A model generated the notes under the pieces. The model was given only the letters and a program-made list of their open reading frames with translations. It searched no databases and was not told the origin of the DNA. A program made the position numbers and the translations under genes. Of a stretch of 59,162 nt of DNA, positions 26,101-33,918 are shown piece by piece (the first letter of the stretch is position 1; the number at the start of each line of letters is the position of its first letter). Origin of the DNA: Streptococcus panodentis (GTDB lineage: Bacteria; Bacillota; Bacilli; Lactobacillales; Streptococcaceae); contig NZ_QFAY01000020.1 of the NCBI RefSeq assembly GCF_017884005.1, positions 1 to 59,162 on the forward strand. The letters run 5' to 3'.

Positions 26101-27612
26101 TCTTATGCGGCTTACAAGGAGAAAAACATATCCGTTCAGAAATGTGCAGACTTAATCAATCCTTATGGAAACTACTTAGAAAACGGTACAGAGTATCCTG
26201 AATGGGTCGGAAGTCCTTTGATTGTGCATCGGCGATGTATCTCACCTATGTATGAAATTTCCAATGCCATTTCCTATGATGGTATGATGAAACAACAGAC
26301 AAAGGAACCTGATGAGAAGCTGAAGAGAACCTTTGTCGGCAGTTCTTGCTGGATTAATATTGCGGGGAATGAAAGAGGAAATAAAGACCATTATAATGAA
26401 AGGCAAGGAGAAAGAGCGGTTGAATTGGTTTTCAAAGCCTTTGAACTGGTTAAGGAGCAAGAAAATAAGATACCGAGCCTCTTTATTATCACTCCTTTCA
26501 ATACAGTTAAGAATGGCATCTCTGATGCTTTAAGAATTCGCAGAAAACAAAGAGAACATGGGCATTCAGGATATGCTCCAGAAGAAAAGTCCTTGAATGA
26601 TTGGATAAAAAACAATATCGGCACTGTCCATAAATTTCAGGGCAAAGAAGCGGACCAAGTCATTTTCCTCTTGGGCTGTGATACCAGTCAAGCTGCTAAC
26701 GGCGCTATTAACTGGGTGAATAGCAATATCGTCAATGTCGCTGTAACCAGAGCAAAATATCGCCTCTATGTCATTGGGGACATTCAGGCTTGGCAGAAAA
26801 ATGAATATGTTCAAAAAGCTAAGGCAATTATTGATACTTATAAGCTGAAAGAAATTGACAAGAATGATTCCAAAGATTTAGATAGCAAAGAAGCTGCTGA
26901 AATAAATAACCAGCTTCCTAATCTTGCGTCTTTCCCCGTGTCGGAAACCATTAATGAGGCTGGAGAAAAGGAACTATCAGTTGAAACTGCCGAGTTCATT
27001 GATGCTTTGAATACAGAACAGGTCTATGCACGTCCTCTGACTGATGAGCAGCTGCATCGTTTTGGTTTTCAGACTTATGCTGAATTGCAGCAGCTGTCTT
27101 CAGAAGTCAGAAAAAATATTGAGTGGGGGATAAAAATTTATTATCTGATGCAGCGTATATATTTAGAGAATGAAAATCTTGATGCATCCTGCTGTGCGAT
27201 TTTATTCTGCAAGGCTCTGGAATTGCATGTGAAAGATTGTTTACTAGATGGTCTTAAAGTTCTTTTACCAACGTTTAAGGCCAAAAGAAAAACAACATTA
27301 TCTGAAATTAAACCTGAAGATACAACATTAGGAACTTTTGGATACATCTTTGAAAATAACATGCAAAAAATTGAAGAACATTTGGCTAAAAGAGGTTTCC
27401 CCGAGTACGATGAAAAATGGCTAGAAACCTATAAAAAGAAATTGTCAGAAGCGAAAGACAAACGAAATCATTGTTGTCATAGCGGTCTTTTCAAATATAT
27501 TGAATTAAATTCATTTTTGAAGGATATGTTTGAAGAAAATTACAGTTCGCCTGCAGATGCACTGCCATCAGACGGTTTGATTTTCACAAGTCAAGTGGGC
27601 AAGAAATTATAA
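23101..27612 (+). CDS. Large SF1 (Upf1/Dna2-like) helicase with coiled coil and C-terminal HEPN-like domain
   Basis: Protein of 1503 residues from ATG 23101 (AGGAGG 4 bases upstream; ATG 23098 is adjacent). About 365 N-terminal residues match nothing I recognise. Walker A GPPGSGKT is at 368-375. A long insertion with strong coiled-coil character (about 600-830) follows, then DEAGQ (953), GDPRQ (977), a C-terminal RecA domain with HKFQGKEADQVIFLLG, and VAVTRAK near 1213. The last 240 residues are a separate helical domain with RNHCCH at 1455-1460, matching the HEPN ribonuclease motif RNxxxH. COG1112-type helicases are known in antiphage systems such as Mokosh; helicase-HEPN fusion suggests RNA- or nucleic-acid-triggered ribonuclease activity. 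AT-rich, probably acquired. Confidence 0.82.
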   Translation: MTNHTKELHILDYWYINEFLDQNSLEEEKIRRDAKNRLNESDNVKTLKYCLSLDRSTDILRQIKTSIDELSRDYKPHKLTTWGNITVYLGKIEREDCIKKIAKLLGSKEERPEKNKDYIAWASLQLNPDGIYVVGSFDLSPILWALKELQNSGSKNISDNLSLNTFEQDKNEIEAILNETLSHSQENEMIKFEHLRNLLSVIQEKYVGPLELGNQWENTEKQELSLVFTAYLDEETREKNSAKDFEYNNLSQTFYMDDMKWLYDEIANGRVGYDGMDGAIRKYITEASNDFNHHPTIKRKNVINIKEDKKSEYRDFLMNALDVQNTPIAKWPSRFRPSLMQQIAVNAATSKISGAFPDVKYPIFSVNGPPGSGKTTLLKEIIANNVVERAKCLAEYQQSDHAFTVRKFKHGRVGNTYYNEYHRNFYSLKNDKINDYGMLVVSSNNTAVENITKELPQEEKLLKDLRVSSGDSEQVKQSLEEIRSYYIVDNSEDEQSYKFYNKTINRYEKIKEKDIYFSKLASNLLGSKEKDKKEAWGLIAAPLGNRNNIKDFTYQILAPILDILPNSKFPDDSMDYDYYHREYGKVRKDFQRQLDIVEKMQNQLASQSKIFTRYYKASNVFPQQKRDFQDQKKTLLQQVCQMQSSLSVFEEDLTQKKQESRELAEVLAEKQNELKQSQESIDKLENDILEKRQLAFDALNRLGFWAKLLDKLLGGDKQKATQQLADEYDKQCQRLQEKISIEEMNCQSIKSDAAAFEEELQKYSYQKSSLEQEIQELQRNISEKRQEMKQQEKAFKQTESEYLKLQEQVEAARVPKEPMESYTPLDQELIDKLTGSDEKEITAAQVENPWLTARYDREREKLFYLAIRLNKYFVLSSKSCKENLHHLFAYMTGKYKGEKEYVEFHPEDKQILVPAIYQTLFLLVPVVSSTFASVGKFLADLKVKNSIGMLIVDEAGQAQPQMALGALNRSRRAIIVGDPRQVEPIVTDDLRLLKGAFRGDSYAAYKEKNISVQKCADLINPYGNYLENGTEYPEWVGSPLIVHRRCISPMYEISNAISYDGMMKQQTKEPDEKLKRTFVGSSCWINIAGNERGNKDHYNERQGERAVELVFKAFELVKEQENKIPSLFIITPFNTVKNGISDALRIRRKQREHGHSGYAPEEKSLNDWIKNNIGTVHKFQGKEADQVIFLLGCDTSQAANGAINWVNSNIVNVAVTRAKYRLYVIGDIQAWQKNEYVQKAKAIIDTYKLKEIDKNDSKDLDSKEAAEINNQLPNLASFPVSETINEAGEKELSVETAEFIDALNTEQVYARPLTDEQLHRFGFQTYAELQQLSSEVRKNIEWGIKIYYLMQRIYLENENLDASCCAILFCKALELHVKDCLLDGLKVLLPTFKAKRKTTLSEIKPEDTTLGTFGYIFENNMQKIEEHLAKRGFPEYDEKWLETYKKKLSEAKDKRNHCCHSGLFKYIELNSFLKDMFEENYSSPADALPSDGLIFTSQVGKKL

Positions 27613-27698
27613 GTTCTACTATACTAAGCGCTGTGTGTCTATCAACTGCCAGCTTTGATGCTGCTATTGATACAGACTGGTTTACAGGGCTGTGTCGT

Positions 27699-28034
27699 TA
27701 TACTCTTTGAAAATCTCTTCAAACTACGTCAGCTTTAACAGTCTGGGGGACTGTTAAAGGTTGCAGATGAAGAAAGCGAAGCTTTCACCAAGCTTGCCGT
27801 ACTCTTGACACTTCCTACCGGAAGCTGTATCCACAGCCTCAAAACCTCCACTGGAGCTTTTGAGCAGTCTGCGACTTACACAGACACCATCTTTCTTGAA
27901 ACAATTATTTTCAAGACAATCAGTTAGTGCAGGAGTTAGAGAAAGTCCCTTGGGTTTTCTCGTGACATGATGAAGCAACTATCTACCATCATGTCTGCTC
28001 CGGCCTAGTTTGCTGATGATTTTCTTTGAGTATT
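27699..28034 (+). repeat. Full-length BOX-like element
   Basis: Starts with TATACTCTTTGAAAATCTCT (near-identical to published boxA), continues with AACTACGTCAGC, internal hairpins (ACAGTC/GACTGT; CTTCCTACCGGAAG; CTCCACTGGAG), and ends GTCTGCTCCGG...GATTTTCTTTGAGTATT. Its ends are imperfect inverted repeats of each other. It fills most of the 444-bp space between the helicase gene and the ABC transporter; no gene is visible in that space. Confidence 0.75.
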
Positions 28035-28056
28035 AAATAAAATAAAGGAGTCTGCC

Positions 28057-28758
28057 ATGACAGAAGCGCTATTAGAAGCCAAATCAATCAGTAAAAAATA
28101 TGAGGACCGCTACGTCCTGCAGAATACGGATCTGAGAATCGATCACCAGCAGTTTGTGGCCATCTTGGGTCACAGCGGCTCAGGAAAGTCAACCATGCTT
28201 AATATTCTCTCTTCTCTGCTGAAACCAAGTTCTGGACAGGTCTTATACCAGGGCAAGGAAATCGGTCAGCTCAGTAAATCGGCAGTGGCCAAGTTTAGGA
28301 GGGAAGATATTGGTTTGGTCTTTCAGCACTATCTGTTAGTTCCCAATCTAACAGTGGAAGAGAACATTCAGCTAGGCAGCAAGTATGCCGCTCAGGCAGC
28401 TGACCTGGAAGAATTGGCTTCTCTGCTGGGAATTGAGAAGCTCTTGAGCAAATATCCTCATCAGCTGTCGGGCGGTGAGCAGCAGAGGGTCTGCATGGCC
28501 AGAGCTGTTATCAAGAAACCGGCTGTCTTATTTTGTGATGAGGCGACGGGCGCTCTGGACAGCGAAAATAGTAAGAAGATTATTGTTTTACTGCATGCTA
28601 TCAAGGAAACCTACGGGACCAGTATTCTTTTTACGACCCATAATCGAGAAATTGCCAGAACAGCTGATCGGATTCTGCTCTTGGAAGATGGCCGTATTGT
28701 CAGGGATGACATCAATAGGGAAAAGCTGTCGCCAAATCAAATGAGTTGGGAGATTTAA
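28057..28758 (+). CDS. ABC transporter ATP-binding protein (MacB/LolD-like)
   Basis: ATPase of 233 residues with GHSGSGKST (Walker A), LVFQHYLLVPNLTVEENI (Q-loop region), LSGGEQQRVCMARAV (signature), VLFCDEATGALD (Walker B) and FTTHNREIA (H-loop). Cys replaces the usual hydrophobic residue before the Walker B Asp. It pairs with the FtsX-like permease one base downstream. The family exports peptides or lipids or responds to peptide antibiotics; no two-component system is adjacent, so the substrate is open. AAAGGAG precedes the ATG. Confidence 0.9.
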   Translation: MTEALLEAKSISKKYEDRYVLQNTDLRIDHQQFVAILGHSGSGKSTMLNILSSLLKPSSGQVLYQGKEIGQLSKSAVAKFRREDIGLVFQHYLLVPNLTVEENIQLGSKYAAQAADLEELASLLGIEKLLSKYPHQLSGGEQQRVCMARAVIKKPAVLFCDEATGALDSENSKKIIVLLHAIKETYGTSILFTTHNREIARTADRILLLEDGRIVRDDINREKLSPNQMSWEI

Positions 28759-28759
28759 G

Positions 28760-30466
28760 ATGGGTTTGATCTTTAAATATCTATCCAGAGACTTTTTTGC
28801 CAAGAGGACCATGGTGGCCATTCTGTCTCTGATTATTGTCTTCACTTCCTTTATGTACTTCTTCGTTCATTTTGCGATTGATGCCAATTTACTGCGTTTA
28901 GGTGGTGCACAATTATCCACTAATGAGGCCAATTACCTCACAGCCTTGAAAAGCAATCAACTATTGATTCGGAACATTACTGTTGCCATGGTGGCTATCT
29001 TTTCCCTGATTTTATCCTTGTTCATCAGAGGGACACTCCAAAGAAATCGGGTGCAGCTGGCCCAGCTCATGGCTCTTGGCTTTTCTTTCTCCAGTGTGCT
29101 GGCAAGCTATGGTCTGCTAATCAGCGGATTGTCCCTGATCAGTTCCCTGCTTGGCTTGGCCTTGGGCTTCTGGGGCTCCGACATTCTCCTTTCTGCCAAT
29201 AGCCAGACCTATCTAGTCCAGGGATTGAGTAAGGGGCTTTCTCTGCAGTCTCTTATGACGGGCACTCTGATCCTCAGTCTTTTCCTAGGTGCTCTTGCCT
29301 ATCTGGCATGCCTGACAGTGAGAAATACAGATCTTGCCCTAATGATGAAACAGACAGACGGTACAACCCACCGTCCCGGTTTGATAGAAAAGATGATTCA
29401 AAAGCTGCCGATGAAGCATAAATTTAGATTTAAGCTGACGCTGGCTTATTTCAGCACCTTAGGTCTCTTGTTGATTGCTATCCTTACGTTTAGTATCATG
29501 TTTGTCCTGAGTCTGTCTCTTACTTTTAGCTCTTCTAAAATCCTTGAATCTCAGAAGGCGGGTCGGCACTATTCTTATGATATCAGCTATGATAGCTACC
29601 AAAAGGAAGAGGCTGTCCCTGCTTCAGATTCTGTAACCTATCTTCGATACGATGTGGACCTCGTGATGAATGGCGAAAGGATAGCCTATCAGGCCCTTGC
29701 CTTTAGCGGTCAAAATGATTTATTTCAGCTGCTTGGCAGCAGGGGAGAAATTCTCAATCCCACCCAGGGGGTCTTTGTAAATCCTGAGCTGCGGGAGAAT
29801 TATGGCCTTAAAGCTGGGGATAGCCTAGAGCTAATCGTAGCGGGAAAGCGGCATCGGATAAAGGTGGCAGGATTTGCGGAGAATGCCGATTTAAAGACCA
29901 TATATATCCCAAGAGACCAAGCGTCCGCTATGGTAGCTGAAGCGGATGGCAGTTTTAATGGCAGATTGACCAATAGCTCTCCAGAAAAAGGCGGGGGCAA
30001 GGTTCTCTCCCTAGAGGAAAAATTATCCCAGGTCCAAAGAAGTCAGACCTCTAACAGAGCAAGCGCCATTATTAACCAAAGTATCGGTGTCATAACGGGT
30101 TGTTTGCTGATTTATTTGGCAGTCTTTATTGGCTTGCACGGGAATATTCAGAACCTATTCATCTTTGATTTACTCGGATATGAGGAAAAAGAAATCTACC
30201 GTATCCTGCTGAATCCCTACATTGTGATAAGCAATCTGCTTTTCCTCCTCACTCTGCCCGTGGCCATCTATGTCGCAAGGAATATACAGATTATGACCTC
30301 GCTTCAGACAGGGGACTATATGCCATTCCAGCTTAGCTGGATCACCCTTGTTTATATGTTTGCCATCCTAAACGCCCTCATTTTTATCATCCGATTTTTA
30401 TTTATCCAAAGGGTTAAAAAAATCAGGGATGACAATCGGCAGGCCGAATTTTTATCAGAGTGGTGA
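28760..30466 (+). CDS. FtsX-like ABC transporter permease
   Basis: Protein of 568 residues with a membrane helix near the N-terminus (FAKRTMVAILSLIIVFTSFMY), several helices to about residue 250, an extracellular region (about 255-430: SQKAGRHYSYDISYDSY...SSPEKGGGK) and three or four C-terminal helices. This is the FtsX/MacB-type permease fold, with an extracellular domain of about 170 residues that probably binds the substrate. It starts one base after the stop of its ATPase. Ends without a clear terminator; 130 bp of spacer follow. Confidence 0.85.
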   Translation: MGLIFKYLSRDFFAKRTMVAILSLIIVFTSFMYFFVHFAIDANLLRLGGAQLSTNEANYLTALKSNQLLIRNITVAMVAIFSLILSLFIRGTLQRNRVQLAQLMALGFSFSSVLASYGLLISGLSLISSLLGLALGFWGSDILLSANSQTYLVQGLSKGLSLQSLMTGTLILSLFLGALAYLACLTVRNTDLALMMKQTDGTTHRPGLIEKMIQKLPMKHKFRFKLTLAYFSTLGLLLIAILTFSIMFVLSLSLTFSSSKILESQKAGRHYSYDISYDSYQKEEAVPASDSVTYLRYDVDLVMNGERIAYQALAFSGQNDLFQLLGSRGEILNPTQGVFVNPELRENYGLKAGDSLELIVAGKRHRIKVAGFAENADLKTIYIPRDQASAMVAEADGSFNGRLTNSSPEKGGGKVLSLEEKLSQVQRSQTSNRASAIINQSIGVITGCLLIYLAVFIGLHGNIQNLFIFDLLGYEEKEIYRILLNPYIVISNLLFLLTLPVAIYVARNIQIMTSLQTGDYMPFQLSWITLVYMFAILNALIFIIRFLFIQRVKKIRDDNRQAEFLSEW

Positions 30467-30595
30467 GAAAGTGTATGAAGATTTTTAAGATAAGGAGTCG
30501 CAAGGCCTTAGGAGACAGAATGTTTTCTCCCTCTATTTGTAGTATGTCTTTTCTCAAAGAGCTACCACTTCATTAATAAGATTGAAAGGATCCTT

Positions 30596-31141
30596 ATGCG
30601 CTACATTCTTTTACTCCGCGGCATCAATGTCGGCGGGAAAAACAAGGTTGTTATGGCTGATTTAAAGGCTGATTTGGAGGAGCTGGGTTTTGAAAATGCA
30701 GTTTCCTACATCAACAGCGGCAATCTCTTTTTTAACAGCGAGGAAGGGGAGGAGAGGATTAGGGAAAAGCTGGAAAGCTATTTTGCCCAGACTTATGATT
30801 TTCCCCTGCCCTTTGTCCTCCTCAGCTCTGCTATTTTACAAGAGGAAGCAAAACGACTGCCGGCCTGGTGGTGGGATGAGTCTGCCTATCGCCGGGATGT
30901 GCTTTTTTACCTGCCCGAGGCGGATCGGGAGCAGATCATGGCTGAGACCGAGACTTGGAGTAACGACAAGGAGCAGATCCACTTTGGGCAGACGGCCTTT
31001 TTCTACAGCAATGCTGACCAGGCAGACTATCTCAAGTCCAACTATCACAAGAAATTGCTCAAGTCTAGCTTCTATAAGAAAGTGACCATCCGCAACGGCA
31101 AGACCTTCCAGAAGATTTTGGAGCTGGTTGGGAAGGATTAA
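30596..31141 (+). CDS. DUF1697 family protein
   Basis: Protein of 181 residues that I recognise as DUF1697 from its start (MRYILLLRGINVGGKNKVVMADLKADLEELGF), the conserved VSYINSGNLFF and the C-terminal RNGKTFQKILEL. The family has a ferredoxin-like fold and no established function. GAAAGGATCC lies before the ATG. The gene appears single, between the ABC transporter and a decayed membrane gene. Confidence 0.85.
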   Translation: MRYILLLRGINVGGKNKVVMADLKADLEELGFENAVSYINSGNLFFNSEEGEERIREKLESYFAQTYDFPLPFVLLSSAILQEEAKRLPAWWWDESAYRRDVLFYLPEADREQIMAETETWSNDKEQIHFGQTAFFYSNADQADYLKSNYHKKLLKSSFYKKVTIRNGKTFQKILELVGKD

Positions 31142-31168
31142 GATTTATTTTGAGGTGGAGAGTAAAAA

Positions 31169-31611
31169 ATGAAAGCTTTGATATTTTCCAGCAAAACTTT
31201 TTGGGCAGCGCTCTATATCTTGCTGGCTTTCTGTGTTTTGAGCCAGTTTATACTGGGCTTATTTGGTCTTTCCTTTACACCGATGCTGGGGATATCTGGC
31301 TGTTTTGCTTAGTGCTTACCTTGTTTGCCCACCTCTGGTTTCTTTTCTTGGAGGGCAGAAGTTTCCACTGGTCTTATATTATTTGAGGTATTCTTAGTTT
31401 TTTGCTGACTCTGTTTTTGGAATTCATGATGTCTATGGTTATTTCCTATTCCCATGATTCAAGTTTTCCGATTAGTATAGAATACTCGATAAAAGAAAGT
31501 GAAATCATCCTGCATAAGGGGTTCTTACTAGATGCCTATGATGAACATCACGACCTGCTTAATCTTTACCTCATGAAAACCAAAGTCAATCGTGTTCGCT
31601 ATATTGATTGA
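31169..31611 (+). pseudogene. Decayed small membrane-protein gene
   Basis: ATG 31169 follows GAGGTGGAG and opens 47 residues (MKALIFSSKTFWAALYILLAF...), ending at TAG 31310-31312. The hydrophobic reading continues in the +2-shifted frame (about 31270-31383: DIWLFCLVLTLFAHLWFLFLEGRSFHWSYII), meets an in-frame TGA at 31384-31386, and goes on in the same frame to TGA 31609-31611 (GILSFLLTLFLEF...NRVRYID). Joined, these give a coherent protein of about 145 residues with three membrane helices and a soluble C-terminus. One frameshift and one nonsense codon thus appear to have inactivated it. Family not recognised. Confidence 0.6.
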
Positions 31612-31695
31612 TCATTTCTCTAACGAACTAATCTGCTGAGAGCTATTATAATGTCACTGTAAAATTCGCTGCTTTGTATCGAAAGGAAAAAATCC

Positions 31696-32163
31696 ATGTC
31701 CCGTTCCCAAGAAACCATCTTAACAAACATCTGCCTGGTCGAAGATGAGGCGTGTGGAAAAGTGCTGATGCAGTACCGCTCTCCTGAGCGCTATCACTGG
31801 TCTGGCTATGCCTTTCCGGGCGGTCATATTGAGAAAGGTGAGTCTCTGCACGATGCTGTCGTGCGAGAAGTTTTAGAGGAAACAGGCTTGACTATTAGCC
31901 ATCCAAAATTGGTCGGCGTCAAGAACTGGCATAGGGATGACGGGATTCGCTATCTGGTCTTTTGCTACAAGGCAACGGAATTTTCCGGTCAGCTGCATTC
32001 GACTGAGGAAGGTGAAATCTCTTGGGTGGACAAAGAGACGCTGCCCCAGCTGGACTTGGCCTACGATTTGCTGGAACTCCTGCGCATGATGGAAGATGAG
32101 GAGCTGTCGGAATATTACTATCATGAGCGGATTGAAGGCGGCTGGCGCAAGAGTATGTATTAG
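31696..32163 (+). CDS. Nudix hydrolase (MutT-like)
   Basis: Protein of 155 residues with the full Nudix box: G-GHIEKG-E-SLHDAVV-REVLEETGL (Gx5Ex7REUxEExGU). The family hydrolyses nucleoside diphosphates linked to another moiety; streptococcal members like this are often annotated 8-oxo-dGTP diphosphatase, which cannot be confirmed here. GAAAGGAAAA precedes the ATG. A convergent terminator follows directly. Confidence 0.9.
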   Translation: MSRSQETILTNICLVEDEACGKVLMQYRSPERYHWSGYAFPGGHIEKGESLHDAVVREVLEETGLTISHPKLVGVKNWHRDDGIRYLVFCYKATEFSGQLHSTEEGEISWVDKETLPQLDLAYDLLELLRMMEDEELSEYYYHERIEGGWRKSMY

Positions 32164-32164
32164 A

Positions 32165-32198
32165 AAAAACTGACTAGGTTAGTGCCTAATCAGTTTTT
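32165..32198. terminator. Bidirectional terminator between Nudix gene and niaR
   Basis: AAAAACTGACTAGG (32165-32178) and CCTAATCAGTTTTT (32185-32198) form a 14-bp stem with one mismatch and a 6-nt loop. A and T runs serve both directions. Confidence 0.88.
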
Positions 32199-32200
32199 AT

Positions 32201-32713
32201 TTATTCCTGTAAAAATCCTAGGTCTCTCAAAGCAGCTTCGACATAGTCCAGATCCTGCTGGGAGTCGGCTTGTACTAGGTGGTAGTGGACGCCGTCTGTC
32301 AGCTCCGATAAGGGGCGAAAGGCGCAGGATGCGACCTGCTGGAGAAAATGCTGAACATCCCGGCGGCAGGTCAGCTTCAGATAAGTCTGAATCTCACCGT
32401 AGACCGGGTGCTCGATCAGGATATTCTGTACGCGGCCGCCATTGTCCACGATTGCCAGCAGCTCAGCCTCCATATCCTCAGCTTGGTGCTGGACCTTGAA
32501 AAGCTGGTGAACAGCCGTGCTTTCCTCGCGGTCTTTGTAAAGATAGCCGCGGTTGGTCGAGAGGATCGGTGCACCGTCGGCCCGCAGCAGGGCAATGTCC
32601 TGCACAATAATCTGGCGGGTCACATGGAAATGCTCTGCCAGCAGCTGGCCATTGACGGCGGCAGAGGAGGTTTTCAAAAGGTCTAATAGTTGTTCTCGTC
32701 TTAGTTTGGTCAT
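32201..32713 (-). CDS. niaR: Niacin-responsive repressor NiaR
   Basis: Protein of 170 residues with an N-terminal HTH_11 domain (RREQLLDLLKTSSAAVNGQLLAEHFHVTRQIIVQDIALLR) and a C-terminal 3H domain with conserved His residues (AVHQLF, EHPVYGEI, VHYHLVQ), the architecture of NiaR/YrxA, which represses niacin uptake and NAD genes when nicotinic acid binds. It lies 38 bp downstream of niaX. I use ATG 32713 (MTKLRREQ); an in-frame TTG six codons earlier is less likely. Some of the gene's own regulation may come through the niaX promoter. Confidence 0.87.
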   Translation of the reverse strand: MTKLRREQLLDLLKTSSAAVNGQLLAEHFHVTRQIIVQDIALLRADGAPILSTNRGYLYKDREESTAVHQLFKVQHQAEDMEAELLAIVDNGGRVQNILIEHPVYGEIQTYLKLTCRRDVQHFLQQVASCAFRPLSELTDGVHYHLVQADSQQDLDYVEAALRDLGFLQE

Positions 32714-32751
32714 AGCTTCATTGTAAACCAAAAGTCGGGATTCTTCAAGGT

Positions 32752-33276
32752 CTAGCGGATCTTTTTCAGAGCTTGATAGACAAACTTGGCAATGACAAAG
32801 TCCACCATACTGTGAATGACTGTGCCCAGCCCAACCAAGCCAAATAAGATATAAAAGGCATTAGCCGGATAGGCTGAGGTTGTGTAAAAGAGGATGCAGA
32901 CGACAACTTCGCCAAAGGCATGTATCAAGGCCAGTACAAGGTTAAAGGCCCAGCTTTTTTTCGGACTGTCCAGTGTATCTGGGTGCTTCTGCAGATAGAG
33001 AGCACCGATGCTGGCGAAGAGCAAGTGGGACAGGGCTCTGAGCGTAATGATGAAAGGAAGCCCTGACATAGCAAACCCAATCGTAGAGCCGATAACGACA
33101 ATCACTGTCATGAGAGGGGAGATAAACATAGCCAGAAAGATGGCGACGTGGCTGGCCAAGGTAAAGGAAGCGGGCGGAATGACAATCTTAATCGGCATGA
33201 CCAGCGGGATAACGATGGCCAGGGCAGTCAGAAAAGCGGTCAGTGTCATAAACTGATTTTTAGATTTGGGTTTCAT
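32752..33276 (-). CDS. niaX: Niacin ECF transporter substrate-binding component NiaX
   Basis: Membrane protein of 174 residues with about six helices, recognised as the S component of an energy-coupling-factor transporter (MTLTAFLTALAIVIPLVMPIKIVIPPASFTLASHVAIFLAMF). It binds niacin and works with the shared EcfAA'T module, which is not in this window. AAAAAGGAG precedes ATG 33276. Adjacency to a 3H-domain repressor supports the niacin assignment. A palindromic operator candidate lies in its promoter. Confidence 0.88.
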   Translation of the reverse strand: MKPKSKNQFMTLTAFLTALAIVIPLVMPIKIVIPPASFTLASHVAIFLAMFISPLMTVIVVIGSTIGFAMSGLPFIITLRALSHLLFASIGALYLQKHPDTLDSPKKSWAFNLVLALIHAFGEVVVCILFYTTSAYPANAFYILFGLVGLGTVIHSMVDFVIAKFVYQALKKIR

Positions 33277-33293
33277 GGCAACTCCTTTTTATC

Positions 33294-33337
33294 TGTATAT
33301 ACACTAGTATAGTACACTGTTTTGGCAGAAAGGTCAA
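33294..33337 (-). promoter_or_regulatory. niaX promoter with NiaR-candidate operator
   Basis: Minus strand: TTGACC (33332-33337), 17-bp spacer, TACTAT (33309-33314). Between the -10 and the start codon lies the perfect palindrome TGTATATACA (33294-33303), and ACAGTGTA overlaps the spacer, giving repeated TGT/ACA half sites. The position suits repression by NiaR; the exact operator is inferred. Confidence 0.55.
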
Positions 33338-33366
33338 GCTTCTTTGATAAAAATCCTCAAAGAGAT

Positions 33367-33395
33367 TTGTCAAAAAGGATAAAATAGCTTATACT
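33367..33395 (+). promoter_or_regulatory. Promoter of PhnA-like gene
   Basis: TTGTCA (33367-33372), 17-bp spacer, TATACT (33390-33395). It gives a leader of about 170 bases containing a hairpin AACTTCC-GCAA-GGAAGTGTT near 33516-33537. Confidence 0.72.
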
Positions 33396-33572
33396 AGAAA
33401 GGCAGGTGATGAGCAGGAGCTGACCGGCATTAGACTTCATGAAAATCAAAAGTGAATAAGAGACAAGAATATGAGGCCTTGGCCGATAAAGGGTCCCGCC
33501 GCTCTTGCAGATAGAACTTCCGCAAGGAAGTGTTCGCTTTGATTTTCGCAGAGTAGTAGAAATGGAGAAGAA

Positions 33573-33911
33573 ATGAACAATTTACCAAACTGCCCAAAAT
33601 GCAATTCAGAGTATGTCTATGAGGACGGTGTCCTTTTGGTCTGCCCGGAGTGCGCCTATGAGTGGGATCCGGCTGAGCTGGCTGAAGCAGAAGAAGGAAC
33701 TGCGGCGGTCGATGCCAACGGCAACAAGCTGACCGATGGCGATACCGTGACTCTGATCAAGGACCTCAAGGTCAAGGGGGCGCCTAAGGATCTCAAGCAG
33801 GGGACGCGCGTGAAAAACATCCGCATCGTAGAGGGCGACCATAATATCGACTGTAAGATTGACGGCTTCGGGGCTATGAAGCTCAAGTCAGAGTTTGTCA
33901 AGAAAATCTGA
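33573..33911 (+). CDS. PhnA/YjdM family zinc-ribbon protein
   Basis: Protein of 112 residues. An N-terminal zinc ribbon ([25 protein letters not shown], four Cys) is followed by the conserved PhnA C-terminal domain ([52 protein letters not shown]). Despite the historical name it is not needed for phosphonate use and its role is unclear. GGAGAAG precedes the ATG. The downstream gene starts 8 bases after its stop, so the two are co-transcribed. Confidence 0.9.
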   Translation: MNNLPNCPKCNSEYVYEDGVLLVCPECAYEWDPAELAEAEEGTAAVDANGNKLTDGDTVTLIKDLKVKGAPKDLKQGTRVKNIRIVEGDHNIDCKIDGFGAMKLKSEFVKKI

Positions 33912-33918
33912 GGTCCCT

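Noticed and set aside
30475..30576. 33-codon ORF after the FtsX-like permease
   Set aside because: Only a weak GAGAAAG site and no recognisable features; likely chance in a 130-bp spacer.
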